Notes: generated from the sequence alone by a model not told the origin. A stretch of DNA of 64,000 nucleotides from Streptomyces sp. ISL-96 (GCF_018614035.1 NZ_JAGGPA010000039.1:102544-166543); one strand, 5' to 3'; shown: positions 1-8,166, numbered from the stretch's first letter. Made by a program: numbers and translations.

Positions 1-1
1 G

Positions 2-97
2 TTCCTGCCGCCGGACGACGTGAAGTCCCGCCTGCACACGGGCCGCGAGAAGGACCCGAAAGGGACGTCCCGCGCGGCCCGCGAATCGCGCCCGTAG
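2..97 (+). CDS. C-terminal tail of an unidentified protein (partial)
   Basis: An open frame enters at base 2 and ends at a TAG at 95-97, encoding about 31 residues. They are hydrophilic, rich in Arg, Lys and Asp, and read FLPPDDVKSRLHTGREKDPK before the end. The tail is followed at once by a dispersed intergenic repeat, as expected just after a gene end. The other two frames over this stretch are Pro/Arg/Gly-rich and look like shadows. I do not recognise the family, and nothing can be said of function without the upstream sequence. Confidence 0.4.
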   Translation, partial: FLPPDDVKSRLHTGREKDPKGTSRAARESRP

Positions 98-121
98 GGC
101 GTCCCGGGGGCTGGGGGCTTG

Positions 122-152
122 CCCCCGGTTTCGGGAAGGGGCGGGTAGGGGA
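122..152. repeat. Dispersed intergenic repeat A, copy 1
   Basis: This is the reverse complement of a block that also occurs at 5631-5661 and 8091-8120. The shared core is CCCCTACCCGCCCCTTCCC followed by GAA. It sits between the partial CDS and the AraC gene, next to a G/C-rich hairpin at about 105-127 that could end transcription. Such short intergenic repeats are common in Streptomyces genomes. Confidence 0.75.
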
Positions 153-177
153 ACAAGAGATCCCTAACCTGGACACC

Positions 178-930
178 ATGTACGCGGAACGCCCATCCCG
201 GCTCGACGGCGCCGTCGTCTGGACCCGCACCGTTCCCACAACGGCCCCCGCCGCCCCCACCCGCCCCGTCCTCCCGGACGGCTGCATGGACCTCCTGTGG
301 ACCAACGGCAAGCTGTACGTCGCAGGCCCCGACACCCACGCCCACCCACCCGGCGACACCCCCGCCGGCGCGACCGCCCGCTACGACGGAGTGCGGTTCG
401 CGCCAGGCGCGGGCCCCGCACTCCTCGGCGTACCCGCGCACGAACTGCGCGACCAGCGCGTGGACCTGGCCGACGTGTGGCCCGCGGCCAGGGTGCGCGC
501 CCTGACCGGCCGGGTCAGCGGCGCCGCCGACCCGGCGGCCGCCCTGGAGAGCCTCGCCCTGCGGCACGCGGCGGACGCACCCCCGCCCGACCCCGTACTG
601 CGCGCCGTCGCCCGCCATCTCGACGCGGGCCGCACCGTCGCGGAGACCGCTGACGCCGCCGGGCTCGGCGCCCGGCAGTTGCACCGCCGCTCACTGGCCG
701 CCTTCGGGTACGGCCCCAAGACGCTGGCCAGGATCCTGCGGCTCCAGCGCGCGCTGGCTCTCGTACGACAAGGGCTGCCGTACGCCGATGCCGCCCTCGC
801 CGCAGGCTGCGCGGACCAGGCGCACCTCTCCCGCGAGATGCGCGACCTGGCCGGCACGACCCTGGGCGCCTACGCGGCGTCGGCGAACAGAGAGACGCCG
901 CAGCCGTCGGGATCCAGCACCACCGCGTAA
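178..930 (+). CDS. AraC-family transcriptional regulator
   Basis: A 250-residue DNA-binding regulator of the AraC/XylS type. The N-terminal part (1-120) contains LPDGCMDLLW and GVPAHELRDQRVDL, as in the sensor half of many actinobacterial AraC proteins. The C-terminal half (about 145-235) holds the two helix-turn-helix units, with ETADAAGLGARQLHRR and YADAALAAGCADQAHLSREM, followed by the usual aromatic/Gly stretch. No ligand can be inferred. The last 61 bp overlap, tail to tail, the end of the VOC gene on the other strand, so the final 20 residues are encoded by doubly used DNA. It may regulate that neighbour, but this is only positional inference. Confidence 0.85.
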   Translation: MYAERPSRLDGAVVWTRTVPTTAPAAPTRPVLPDGCMDLLWTNGKLYVAGPDTHAHPPGDTPAGATARYDGVRFAPGAGPALLGVPAHELRDQRVDLADVWPAARVRALTGRVSGAADPAAALESLALRHAADAPPPDPVLRAVARHLDAGRTVAETADAAGLGARQLHRRSLAAFGYGPKTLARILRLQRALALVRQGLPYADAALAAGCADQAHLSREMRDLAGTTLGAYAASANRETPQPSGSSTTA

Positions 931-1265
931 CGCTGTCCCCAGAACGCGTCCCAGGGCTTGAGGTGCCCACGGTGTCCGGCGGCGATCAGAGCGTCGTAGA
1001 CCGCGTCGACCTCGGCCGGGCTGTCGCAGCGGAAGGCGAGCCCGACCCGGTCGCCGCCACCCTCCGGCCTGGTCCAGTCGGGATCGAAGGAGCGGATGGT
1101 CTCCTCGGTGTCCCACAGGATGCGCAAGCCACTGGGCAGCGTCGCCTCCGCGTGCGGCGCGGTGTCGGCCTCGGCGGGGATGTCCAGGCCGAGGAGTCGG
1201 TAGAAGGCGAGAGAGGCGGCCATGTCGGCGGCCACGATTCCGATGGCATCAAGTCGTGGAGTCAT
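870..1265 (-). CDS. VOC (glyoxalase/bleomycin resistance) family protein
   Basis: A 131-residue vicinal-oxygen-chelate fold protein. It starts MTPRLDAIGIVAADMAASLAFY, the classic first beta-alpha unit. The second half has GHRGHLKPWDAFWGQRYAVVLDPDGCGVSLF, including the DPDG segment typical of glyoxalase-like domains. The frame is open 17 codons further upstream, but the ATG at 1265 puts the first beta strand at the N-terminus as in family members. The family covers metal-dependent lyases, dioxygenases and antibiotic-binding proteins, and the substrate cannot be told. Its 3' end overlaps the AraC gene by 61 bp. Confidence 0.85.
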   Translation of the reverse strand: MTPRLDAIGIVAADMAASLAFYRLLGLDIPAEADTAPHAEATLPSGLRILWDTEETIRSFDPDWTRPEGGGDRVGLAFRCDSPAEVDAVYDALIAAGHRGHLKPWDAFWGQRYAVVLDPDGCGVSLFADAA

Positions 1266-1393
1266 GAGTTCAACGTAGGCGGGGCGCCCGCCTGCGTTCT
1301 TGAAGGAATCGGACACTGGACGCCGGCGGACGTCATCGCTTCGTAAGGGGGCCGGACACCCTCCGCCGCCCGTACGTCGACGAGACTGGACCC

Positions 1394-2086
1394 ATGCAGA
1401 ACATCCTGGTCGTCGACGACGATCCGACCGTCGCCGAGGTCGTCACCGGTTACCTGGAACGCGCGGGCTTCACCGTGACCCAGGCCGCCGACGGCCCCGC
1501 CGCGCTGCGGCAGGCGAAGGACCGCCGGCCCGATCTCGTGGTCCTGGACCTCATGCTGCCCGGCATGGACGGCCTGGAGGTGTGCCGCGAGCTCCGGGCG
1601 GACGGTCCCGTCCCGGTCATCATGCTGACGGCGCGCGGCGACGAGGACGACCGGATCCTGGGCCTGGAGGTCGGGGCCGACGACTACGTCACCAAACCGT
1701 TCAGCCCGCGCGAGCTGGTGCTGCGCGTCGAATCCGTACTGCGCCGCGCCGCCGCGCAGCACCCGGGCCCGCAGGTGCGGGCCGCCGGCATCGTCCTCGA
1801 CCCGGCGGGCCGCCGCGCCACCAAGGGTGGTCGCGAACTGGCCCTCACCCTGCGGGAGTTCGACCTGCTCGCGCACCTCATCAGCCACCGGGGCGAGGCC
1901 ATCGGCCGTGAGCAGCTGATGCATGACGTCTGGGGCTGGGAGTTCGGGGACCTGTCCACCGTCACCGTCCATGTGCGGCGGCTGCGCGGCAAGATCGAGG
2001 ACGACCCGGCCAGGCCCCGCCTCATCCAGACGGTCTGGGGCGTGGGTTACCGCTTCGACGACCGTCCGGAGGCCACCCATGCGTGA
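1394..2086 (+). CDS. OmpR/PhoB-family response regulator
   Basis: A 230-residue two-component response regulator. The receiver domain (1-120) begins MQNILVVDDDPTVAEVV. The acidic pocket is D8-D10, the expected phosphorylation site is D52 in VVLDLMLPGMDG, and K is in YVTKPFSPREL. The winged-helix domain (about 130-225) contains LTLREFDLLAHLISHRG, VTVHVRRLRGKIEDDP and the terminal VWGVGYRFD. The stop overlaps the start of the histidine kinase gene by 8 bp, so the two are very likely co-translated. The signal is unknown. Confidence 0.95.
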   Translation: MQNILVVDDDPTVAEVVTGYLERAGFTVTQAADGPAALRQAKDRRPDLVVLDLMLPGMDGLEVCRELRADGPVPVIMLTARGDEDDRILGLEVGADDYVTKPFSPRELVLRVESVLRRAAAQHPGPQVRAAGIVLDPAGRRATKGGRELALTLREFDLLAHLISHRGEAIGREQLMHDVWGWEFGDLSTVTVHVRRLRGKIEDDPARPRLIQTVWGVGYRFDDRPEATHA

Positions 2087-3191
2087 CCTGCCGCTCATCG
2101 CCCTCATCGCCTTCCTCGGCGCGGCCGCCGCCGGCCTGCTGGGCGCCGTGGTCCTGCGCCTCCTGCGCAGCCGCTCGGTCGCCGTGTCGCTGACGGTCGT
2201 CGCCGCCGTCACGGTCACCGCGATGCTCGCGGGCACGCTGGCCGTGGCGCAGGCGATGTTCCTGTCCCCGCACGACCTCACCGTGGTGACCATGGTCGTG
2301 GCGATGGCTGCCGTGGTCTCGCTGGCGACCGCGCTGATCCTGGGCCGCTGGGTGGTCGCCCGCAGCAACGCGCTGACGCTGGCGGCCCGTACCTTCGGCG
2401 ACGGCGGTTCTTTCGCCGCCCCCACCGGATCGTCCACCGCCGAACTCGACGCGCTGGGCCGGGAACTGGCCGCCACCAGCGCGAAACTGGCCGCCTCCCG
2501 CGAGCGGGAGCGCGCCCTGGAGACATCGCGCCGCGAGCTCGTCGCCTGGATCTCCCACGACCTGCGCACCCCGCTCGCCGGGCTGCGCGCCATGTCGGAG
2601 GCCCTGGAGGACGGCGTCGTCGCCGACCCGGCGCGCTACCACCGGCAGATGCGCACCGAGGTCGACCGGCTCAACTCCATGGTCGGTGACCTCTTCGAGC
2701 TGTCCCGTATCCACGCGGGCGCGCTCGCCCTGACTCCGGTACGCATCTCCGCCCACGACCTGATCGGCGAGGCACTCGCGGGCGCCGACCCGCTCGCCCG
2801 CGAACAGGGCGTACGCCTCGTCGGCGACACGACCGAAGCTCTTCCGCTGGAAGTCGACGCACGCGAAATGACCCGCGTCCTCGCCAACCTCCTGGTCAAC
2901 GCGATCCGCCGTACCCCTGCCGACGGCACGGTCGCCGTCGGCGCCGAACTGCGCGAGGACCACGTGGTGCTGTCCGTCACCGACGGCTGCGGCGGCATCC
3001 CGGCCGAGGACCTGCCGCGCGTCTTCGACACCGGCTGGCGCGGCTCCGAGGCCCGTACGCCTCCGGGGGGCGCGGGCCTCGGGCTCGCCATTGTCCGCGG
3101 CATCGTCGAGGCCCACGCGGGGCGGGCCGACGTACGCAATGTGAAGGGTGGCTGCCGCTTCGAGGTCACGCTCCCGGCAGCGCCGCTGTAA
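2079..3191 (+). CDS. Two-component sensor histidine kinase
   Basis: A 370-residue membrane sensor kinase paired with the regulator upstream. Three hydrophobic stretches (about 4-29, 34-60 and 68-93) give a membrane-embedded N-terminus with almost no extracellular loop, followed by a HAMP-like linker. The dimerisation domain has H160 in VAWISHDLRTPLAGLR. The ATPase has an N box (LANLLVNAIRRTP), a G1 box (VTDGCGGIPAEDL) and a G2 box (GGAGLGLAIVRGIV). The start at 2079 overlaps the regulator's stop by 8 bp and begins with the first membrane helix. Longer in-frame starts lie inside the regulator gene and are unlikely. Confidence 0.93.
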   Translation: MRDLPLIALIAFLGAAAAGLLGAVVLRLLRSRSVAVSLTVVAAVTVTAMLAGTLAVAQAMFLSPHDLTVVTMVVAMAAVVSLATALILGRWVVARSNALTLAARTFGDGGSFAAPTGSSTAELDALGRELAATSAKLAASRERERALETSRRELVAWISHDLRTPLAGLRAMSEALEDGVVADPARYHRQMRTEVDRLNSMVGDLFELSRIHAGALALTPVRISAHDLIGEALAGADPLAREQGVRLVGDTTEALPLEVDAREMTRVLANLLVNAIRRTPADGTVAVGAELREDHVVLSVTDGCGGIPAEDLPRVFDTGWRGSEARTPPGGAGLGLAIVRGIVEAHAGRADVRNVKGGCRFEVTLPAAPL

Positions 3192-4383
3192 GGGGACCGG
3201 AGTCGGCTGCCTCGTGTTCGCACGCGTCGTCGATGCCGTACGTCTCCCAGGCGGGGAACGGGTCGTCCACCAGGGCGTTTTCCCCTGATGTGGCGAGGCA
3301 CGCGGTGAGCGCCGCTCGCAGGGCCTCGGCCCGCAACCCCGTGCCGATGAAGACGAGTTCCTGCCCCTGCTCGGTGTCCGCGTCGCGTGCCCCGGAGGGC
3401 TCGAAGCGGGCCACGGCGCCGGCCTGCGACCACAGGCCCGTGACGCGGGGGCGGGTGGACAGCCAGAAGAAGCCCTTGGAGCGCAGGATCTGACCGTACG
3501 CTCCACTGTCGAGCTCGCGGGTGACGAAGTCCCACAGGCGCCCGGGATGGAAGGGGCGGTCCGCGCGGAACACCGTGCTGGAGATGCCGTACTCCTCGGT
3601 CTCCGGCACATGATCGCCGTTCAGCTCCCGCACCCAGCCCGGTGCTTCCTGGGCGCGCTCCAGGTCGAAGAGTCCGGTGCCCAGTACGTCGGCGGGGGAG
3701 ACGCGGCCGTGGGTGGCGGTCACGATCCTGGCGGCCGGGTTGAGGCGGGAGAGCGCCGCGCGCAGCCGGTCAGCCGTCTCCGGTTCGACGAGGTCGAGCT
3801 TGTTGAGCACGATGACGTCGGCGAACTCGATCTGGTCCATCAGCAGGTCACTGACGGTGCGGTCGTCGTCCTCGTACTGGTCGAGGCCGCGCTCGGCGAG
3901 CCCGTCGCCGCCGGTCAGCTCGGGCAGGAAGCCCGCGGCGTCGACGACGGTGACCATGGTGTCGAGGCGGGCCAGGTCGCCGAGCGTGGCGCCGTCGTCG
4001 CGGGGGAACGCGAACGTGGCCGCGACCGGCATGGGTTCGGAGATGCCGCTCGACTCGATGAGGAGATAGTCGAAACGACCCTCCCTGGCCAGCCGGTCGA
4101 CCTCTTCGAGAAGGTCGTCGCGCAGGGTGCAGCAGATGCACCCGTTGGTCATCTCGACCAGTCGCTCCTCGGTGCGCGAGAGCGCCGCCGTGCCGCCCCG
4201 TACGAGCGCGGCGTCGATGTTGACCTCGCTCATGTCGTTGACGATCACGGCGACGCGCAGGCCGTCCCGGTTGCCCAGGATGTGATTGAGCAGGGTCGTC
4301 TTGCCGGCTCCGAGGAAGCCGGAGAGCACGGTCACGGGGAGCCGGTCGAGGGCCGGGAGGCCGGGGAGGGCTGTGCTGATCAT
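3166..4383 (-). CDS. CobW/COG0523 GTP-binding metallochaperone-like protein
   Basis: A 405-residue G3E-family GTPase. Walker A is SGFLGAGKTTLL (residues 21-32) and the metal-binding CxCC motif is NGCICCTLRDD (C82, C84, C85). The guanine-specificity segment is VIVLNKLDLVE. A CobW C-terminal domain follows (YGISSTVFRADRPFHPGRLWDFV). COG0523 proteins deliver or rescue zinc for client enzymes, and many are zinc-starvation induced. This gene follows a cysteine-free bL32 gene by only 5 bp, behind a Zur-like operator, which strongly supports that role here. Start: the ATG at 4383 begins just before the GTPase fold, and longer extensions run through rpmF in another frame. Its 3' end overlaps the kinase gene by 26 bp. 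Confidence 0.92.
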   Translation of the reverse strand: MISTALPGLPALDRLPVTVLSGFLGAGKTTLLNHILGNRDGLRVAVIVNDMSEVNIDAALVRGGTAALSRTEERLVEMTNGCICCTLRDDLLEEVDRLAREGRFDYLLIESSGISEPMPVAATFAFPRDDGATLGDLARLDTMVTVVDAAGFLPELTGGDGLAERGLDQYEDDDRTVSDLLMDQIEFADVIVLNKLDLVEPETADRLRAALSRLNPAARIVTATHGRVSPADVLGTGLFDLERAQEAPGWVRELNGDHVPETEEYGISSTVFRADRPFHPGRLWDFVTRELDSGAYGQILRSKGFFWLSTRPRVTGLWSQAGAVARFEPSGARDADTEQGQELVFIGTGLRAEALRAALTACLATSGENALVDDPFPAWETYGIDDACEHEAADSGPLTAALPGA

Positions 4384-4388
4384 GTCGG

Positions 4389-4559
4389 TCAGCCCTCGGG
4401 GCGCAGGAGTCCGCGCTCGTACGCCTTGGCCAGCCGCTGCGGCACGCGGTACACCGAGCCGTCGACGGTGACCGGGACCAGCTGTGGCGTGGTGGCCTTC
4501 CACTGGGCGCGGCGGTGACGGGTGTTGCTGCGGGACATCTTGCGCTTGGGTACGGCCAT
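4389..4559 (-). CDS. rpmF: 50S ribosomal protein bL32, zinc-independent form
   Basis: A 56-residue protein starting MAVPKRKMSRSNTRHRRAQW and ending RLAKAYERGLLRPEG, clearly bL32. It has no cysteine at all, whereas the zinc-binding form carries a four-Cys ribbon. It is therefore the C-minus paralogue made under zinc limitation so that the ribosome's zinc can be spared. A strong AGGAGG site lies 5 bases before the ATG. It is the first gene of a two-gene unit with the COG0523 GTPase, 5 bp downstream, and a Zur-like inverted repeat lies 43 bp before the start. A zinc-binding bL32 is presumably encoded elsewhere. Confidence 0.93.
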   Translation of the reverse strand: MAVPKRKMSRSNTRHRRAQWKATTPQLVPVTVDGSVYRVPQRLAKAYERGLLRPEG

Positions 4560-4601
4560 GGGGTCCTCCTGTGGTGAACGAACGCGTCACCGCACGCTAC
4601 A

Positions 4602-4622
4602 TGCAAATGGATTCCATGTTCA
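4602..4622 (-). promoter_or_regulatory. Candidate Zur operator
   Basis: A 21-bp imperfect inverted repeat with left arm TGCAAATGGA, a central T and right arm TCCATGTTCA (8 of 10 pairs match), containing the perfect ATGGATTCCAT core. Its length, A/T-rich character and TG...CA ends resemble actinobacterial Zur boxes, and it lies directly upstream of a zinc-free ribosomal protein gene, a standard Zur target. It is also only 50 bp before the divergent slipin gene. The assignment is inferred. Confidence 0.55.
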
Positions 4623-4671
4623 ATTTAGGGTCGGTTGTTGTGTCTCGACCGGGGCGTAGGTCGGGCGTATC

Positions 4672-5598
4672 GTGACCAATAAGATGCGGCTCGGACCCAT
4701 GGGGGTCGTGATGCTCGACGAGCTTCTGGCAGCGGGAGCGGCTACTGGGGCGGCCGCCGTGGTGTACGTCATGGCGGCGGCGCGGGTGGTGCGGCAGTAC
4801 GAGCGGGGCGTTGTCTTCCGCCTCGGGCGACTGCGCAAGGACGTCCGTGGCCCCGGTTTCACCATGATCATTCCTGGGGTGGACCGGCTGCGCAAAGTGA
4901 ACATGCAGATCGTGACGATGCCGGTGCCCGCGCAGGACGGCATCACCCGGGACAACGTCACGGTCCGGGTGGACGCGGTGATCTATTTCAAGGTGGCGGA
5001 CGCCGCCGACGCGGTGGTGCGGGTGGAGGACTACCGGTTCGCGGTCTCGCAGATGGCGCAGACGTCGTTGCGGTCGATCATCGGTAAGAGCGATCTGGAT
5101 GATCTGCTGTCGAACCGGGAGAAGCTCAACCAGGGGCTTGAGCTGATGCTCGACAGCCCGGCTGTCGGGTGGGGTGTATCGATCGACCGGGTCGAGATCA
5201 AGGACGTGTCGCTGCCGGAGACGATGAAGCGGTCGATGGCCAGGCAGGCCGAGGCCGACCGGGAGCGGCGGGCACGGGTCATCAACGCGGACGCGGAGCT
5301 TCAGGCGTCGAAGAAGCTGGCGGAGGCGGCGGGGGTCATGTCCGAACAGCCGGCGGCGCTTCAGCTGCGGCTGCTGCAGACGGTGGTGGCGGTCGCGGCG
5401 GAGAAGAACTCGACGCTGGTGCTGCCGTTTCCGGTGGAGCTGCTGCGGTTCCTGGAGCGGGCGGCGCAGCCCCAGGCGCAGGCGCCGGCCCAGGCGGAGC
5501 CCCCGCCCCAGGTCCAGGCGGAGCCCGAGCCGCGGTTGCCGCGTGTGGATGAGCCGCCGGGCCTGACGGCCGAGCAGCCGCCCGCGGTTACCGGCTAG
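4672..5598 (+). CDS. Slipin / SPFH (Band 7) membrane protein
   Basis: A 308-residue stomatin-like protein. One N-terminal membrane helix (about 15-38) is followed by a Band 7 domain starting VRQYERGVVFRLGRLRKDVRGPG, with the strongly conserved RDNVTVRVDAVIYFKV, and by VEIKDVSLPETMKRSMARQAEADRERRARVINADAE, which leads into a coiled coil. SPFH proteins oligomerise at membranes and scaffold proteases or microdomains. The C-terminal 45 residues are a low-complexity Gln/Pro/Ala tail. No NfeD-type partner protease gene is next to it. The GTG at 4672 is used here. Internal ATGs at codons 5, 10 and 14 are alternatives, because the membrane helix begins only after them. Confidence 0.9.
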   Translation: MTNKMRLGPMGVVMLDELLAAGAATGAAAVVYVMAAARVVRQYERGVVFRLGRLRKDVRGPGFTMIIPGVDRLRKVNMQIVTMPVPAQDGITRDNVTVRVDAVIYFKVADAADAVVRVEDYRFAVSQMAQTSLRSIIGKSDLDDLLSNREKLNQGLELMLDSPAVGWGVSIDRVEIKDVSLPETMKRSMARQAEADRERRARVINADAELQASKKLAEAAGVMSEQPAALQLRLLQTVVAVAAEKNSTLVLPFPVELLRFLERAAQPQAQAPAQAEPPPQVQAEPEPRLPRVDEPPGLTAEQPPAVTG

Positions 5599-5912
5599 CT
5601 GCGGGCCGGGGCCGGGTGCCTGCGGCGCTTTTCCCCTACCCGCCCCTTCCCGAAACTGGGGGCAAGCCCAGGGCAAGCCCCCAGCCCCCGGACGCCCTTC
5701 GGGCGTGTCCTCAACTGCCGGACGGGTTGGACCTGCCGGGCGGGGCTGGATGCTGCGGCGCAGCGGACACATGCCTGCTCAGCGGCACCATCCAGCCCCG
5801 CCGGCGTTTGAGGAGCGGGGTCTGGGGCAGCGCCCCAGTCCGCTACACCGGCGTCGGGAAATTCAGCCCGTCCGGCGATTGAGGACCGGGGCGGCGCGGA
5901 GCCGCCCGGCGG
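5599..5912. repeat. Intergenic region packed with dispersed repeats and hairpins
   Basis: No gene is visible between the slipin and LysR genes, which converge here. It holds repeat A (5631-5661) and a strong hairpin with 14-bp arms at 5739-5752 and 5789-5802. It also holds two copies of repeat B, of the form GCCGGCGTTTGAGGA (about 5799-5814) and CAGCCCGTCCGGCGATTGAG (from 5864). The hairpins probably serve as a two-way terminator between the converging genes. Confidence 0.75.
5739..5802. terminator. Hairpin, probable bidirectional terminator
   Basis: Perfect 14-bp arms, GGCGGGGCTGGATG at 5739-5752 and its complement at 5789-5802, are separated by 36 bases. The element lies between the convergent slipin and LysR genes. 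There is no U-run, as usual for Streptomyces terminators. It belongs to the local repeat family, so termination is inferred from position and structure. Confidence 0.5.
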
Positions 5913-6827
5913 TCAGTCGGTGGTAAGGCCCGCCGCTGACTCCGCCAGCGCGTCCAGTACCGGTCTGATCAGGGGGTGGTGCTCCGCCCCCCGGCGCACC
6001 GCGGCGAACACGCGACGGGTCGCCGCCGGGCCCGTGACCGGGCGTACCACCGTGTCCTTGAGCTCCATCCCCCGCAGCGCCGACCTCGGCACCAGCGCCA
6101 CGCCCGCCCCCGCCCCGGCCAGCGCGACCACCGCGCGGAAGTCGTCCGACGAGTGCACGAGCCGGGGCTGGAAGCCGGCCAGTTCGCAGGCCAGCAGCAT
6201 CACGTCGTGGCAGGGATTGCCGGGGTACGGGCCGATCCAGTCGCTGTCGGACAGGTCCGCGAGCGCGACCGCGGGGTTCTGGCCGAGCGGGTGCGACGCG
6301 TGCAGCACGGCGTCGAACGGCTCCGCGTAGAGCGGTACGCGCGCGAGGCGCCGGTCGTCCTCGCGCGGCGCGCCCCGGTACTCCACCGCCAGCGCCACAT
6401 CCGCCTCCCCGTCCAGCACCAGCGGAAGGCTCTCGTCGCCCTCGGCGTCCCGTACCCGGACCCGGATGTCCGGGTGGTGGTCCGACAGGCGGCTGATCGC
6501 CGGGGCCAGTACCTCCGCGATGCCCGTCGCGAAGGCCACCACCCGCACCTCGCCGGCCGCCCCGCCGGCGTACGCCGCGAGCTCCGCCTCGGCCCGCTCC
6601 AGCTGCGCCAGTACCGCGTTGGCGTGGGCGAGCAGGATGTCACCCGCTGCCGTCAGGCGTACGCCCCGGCCGCTGCGGGTGAGGAGGACGTGGCCGGTCT
6701 CCTGCTCCAGTGCGGCGAGCTGCTGCGACACGGCGGAGGGCGTGAGGTACAGCGCCGCCGCCGCGGCGGTCACCGTCCGGTGGTCCGCCACGGCCCGCAG
6801 GATGCGCAGTCGTCTGGGGTCGATCAC
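5913..6827 (-). CDS. LysR-family transcriptional regulator
   Basis: A 304-residue LysR-type regulator. The N-terminal winged HTH reads LRILRAVADHRTVTAAAAALYLTPSAVSQQLAALEQETG (residues 7-45, in segments). The effector-binding domain (about 88-295) is of periplasmic-binding-protein type. It starts with GTG at 6827, overlapping the kbl stop by 4 bp (GTGA), so it is translationally coupled as the last gene of a tdh-kbl-lysR unit. The position suggests control of threonine degradation, but LysR proteins often regulate divergent promoters and none is adjacent. The effector is unknown. Confidence 0.9.
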   Translation of the reverse strand: MIDPRRLRILRAVADHRTVTAAAAALYLTPSAVSQQLAALEQETGHVLLTRSGRGVRLTAAGDILLAHANAVLAQLERAEAELAAYAGGAAGEVRVVAFATGIAEVLAPAISRLSDHHPDIRVRVRDAEGDESLPLVLDGEADVALAVEYRGAPREDDRRLARVPLYAEPFDAVLHASHPLGQNPAVALADLSDSDWIGPYPGNPCHDVMLLACELAGFQPRLVHSSDDFRAVVALAGAGAGVALVPRSALRGMELKDTVVRPVTGPAATRRVFAAVRRGAEHHPLIRPVLDALAESAAGLTTD

Positions 6828-8005
6828 CCAGCCATTGTCGCCCGAGCGTCGATGAACGCCGCCACGGCCCGCTCGACGTCGGCGGTCGAGTGCGCGGCGG
6901 AGAGCTGGACCCGGATGCGCGCCGCGCCCATCGGGACGACCGGGTACGAGAAGCCGATCACGTACACGCCGCGCTCCAGGAGCAGCTCCGCCATGCGGCC
7001 CGCCTCCGCCGCGTCGCCGATCATGACGGGTGCGATGGCGTGGTCGCCGGGGAGGATCTCGAAGCCGGCCTCGGTCATCTTCGTACGGAAGAGCTTGGTG
7101 TTGGCGGTGAGGCGCTCGCGCAGTTCGCCGGCCGATTCGAGGAGGTCGAGCACCTTGATCGAGGCGGCGGCGATCACCGGGGCGAGGGAGTTGGAGAAGA
7201 GGTACGGGCGTGAACGCTGGCGCAGCAGCTCGACGATCTCGGCGCGGGCCGCGACGTAACCGCCGGACGCGCCGCCGAGGGCCTTGCCGAGGGTGCCGGT
7301 GATGATGTCGACGCGGTCCATCACGCCGTGGAGTTCCGGGGTGCCGCGGCCGCTCGGGCCGACGAAGCCGACGGCGTGCGAGTCGTCGACCATGACCATG
7401 GCGTCGTACTGGTCGGCGAGGTCGCAGATCTCGGCGAGCGGGGCGACGTAACCGTCCATGGAGAAGACGCCGTCGGTGACGATGAGGCGGCGGCGGGCGT
7501 CCTGGGTGTCCTTGAGCTGCTGCTCAAGGTCGGCGAGGTCACGGTTGGCGTAGCGGTGGCGGCGGGCCTTGGAGAGGCGGATGCCGTCGATGATCGACGC
7601 GTGGTTGAGGGCGTCGGAGATGACGGCGTCCTCGGGGCCGAGGAGGGTTTCGAAGACGCCGCCGTTCGCGTCGAAGCAGGAGGAGTAGAGGATCGTGTCC
7701 TCCTGGCCGAGGAACGTGGAGAGGCGCTGCTCCAGCTCCTTGTGGATCTCCTGGGTGCCGCAGATGAAGCGGACGGAGGCCATGCCGTAGCCCCAGCGGT
7801 CGAGGGCGTCCTTGGCGGCGGCCACGACCTCCGGGTGGTCGGCGAGGCCGAGGTAGTTGTTGGCACAGAAGTTGAGTACGTCGCCGGAGGGGACGGTCAC
7901 GGAGGCGCTCTGGGGGGTGGCGATGACTCGCTCGGGCTTGTAGAGGCCGGCGCTGCGGATCTCTTCGAGGGTGGTGCGGAGGTCGTCGCGGACGGAGGTG
8001 TACAT
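6824..8005 (-). CDS. kbl: Glycine C-acetyltransferase (2-amino-3-ketobutyrate CoA ligase)
   Basis: A 393-residue PLP enzyme of the alpha-oxoamine synthase family. It splits 2-amino-3-ketobutyrate with CoA to glycine and acetyl-CoA, the second step of threonine catabolism. Marks are FCANNYLGLADHPEV, the PLP-contacting VDDSHAVGFVGPSGRG, and the Schiff-base lysine in TGTLGKALGGASGG. Length and N-terminus match Kbl. A clear AAGGAGA lies 8 bases before the ATG. It is downstream of tdh in the same direction, but the 213-bp gap between them carries a tetranucleotide repeat and the dispersed repeats A and B. It overlaps the LysR gene by 4 bp. Confidence 0.95.
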   Translation of the reverse strand: MYTSVRDDLRTTLEEIRSAGLYKPERVIATPQSASVTVPSGDVLNFCANNYLGLADHPEVVAAAKDALDRWGYGMASVRFICGTQEIHKELEQRLSTFLGQEDTILYSSCFDANGGVFETLLGPEDAVISDALNHASIIDGIRLSKARRHRYANRDLADLEQQLKDTQDARRRLIVTDGVFSMDGYVAPLAEICDLADQYDAMVMVDDSHAVGFVGPSGRGTPELHGVMDRVDIITGTLGKALGGASGGYVAARAEIVELLRQRSRPYLFSNSLAPVIAAASIKVLDLLESAGELRERLTANTKLFRTKMTEAGFEILPGDHAIAPVMIGDAAEAGRMAELLLERGVYVIGFSYPVVPMGAARIRVQLSAAHSTADVERAVAAFIDARATMAG

Positions 8006-8024
8006 GGGGTGGGCTCTCCTTGCG

Positions 8025-8060
8025 GTGCGTGCGTGCGTGCGTGCGTGGGTGCGTGGGTGG
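8025..8060. repeat. GTGC tetranucleotide microsatellite upstream of kbl
   Basis: Five perfect GTGC units (8025-8044) are followed by four variant units, GTGG, GTGC, GTGG, GTGG. In the kbl message this is a GCAC-rich tract ending only 3 bases before the ribosome-binding site. It is a plain simple-sequence repeat, with no spacer structure. Confidence 0.85.
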
Positions 8061-8090
8061 TGGCGGTCCGGGCTTCCGCTGCGCGGGGCT

Positions 8091-8120
8091 TTCCCCTACC
8101 CGCCCCTTCCCGAACTGGGG
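8091..8120. repeat. Dispersed intergenic repeat A, copy 3
   Basis: This has the same core as 5631-5661 and the reverse complement of 122-152, with one A fewer after the CCCGAA segment. It lies in the tdh-kbl gap, 5' of kbl on the coding strand. Confidence 0.8.
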
Positions 8121-8166
8121 CTCCGCCCCGGGCCCCGCTCCTCAAGCGCCGGAGGGGCTCCATGGG

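Noticed and set aside
8025..8060. GTGC repeats as a CRISPR-like array
   Set aside because: Units are 4 bp with no spacers and no cas genes; this is a microsatellite.
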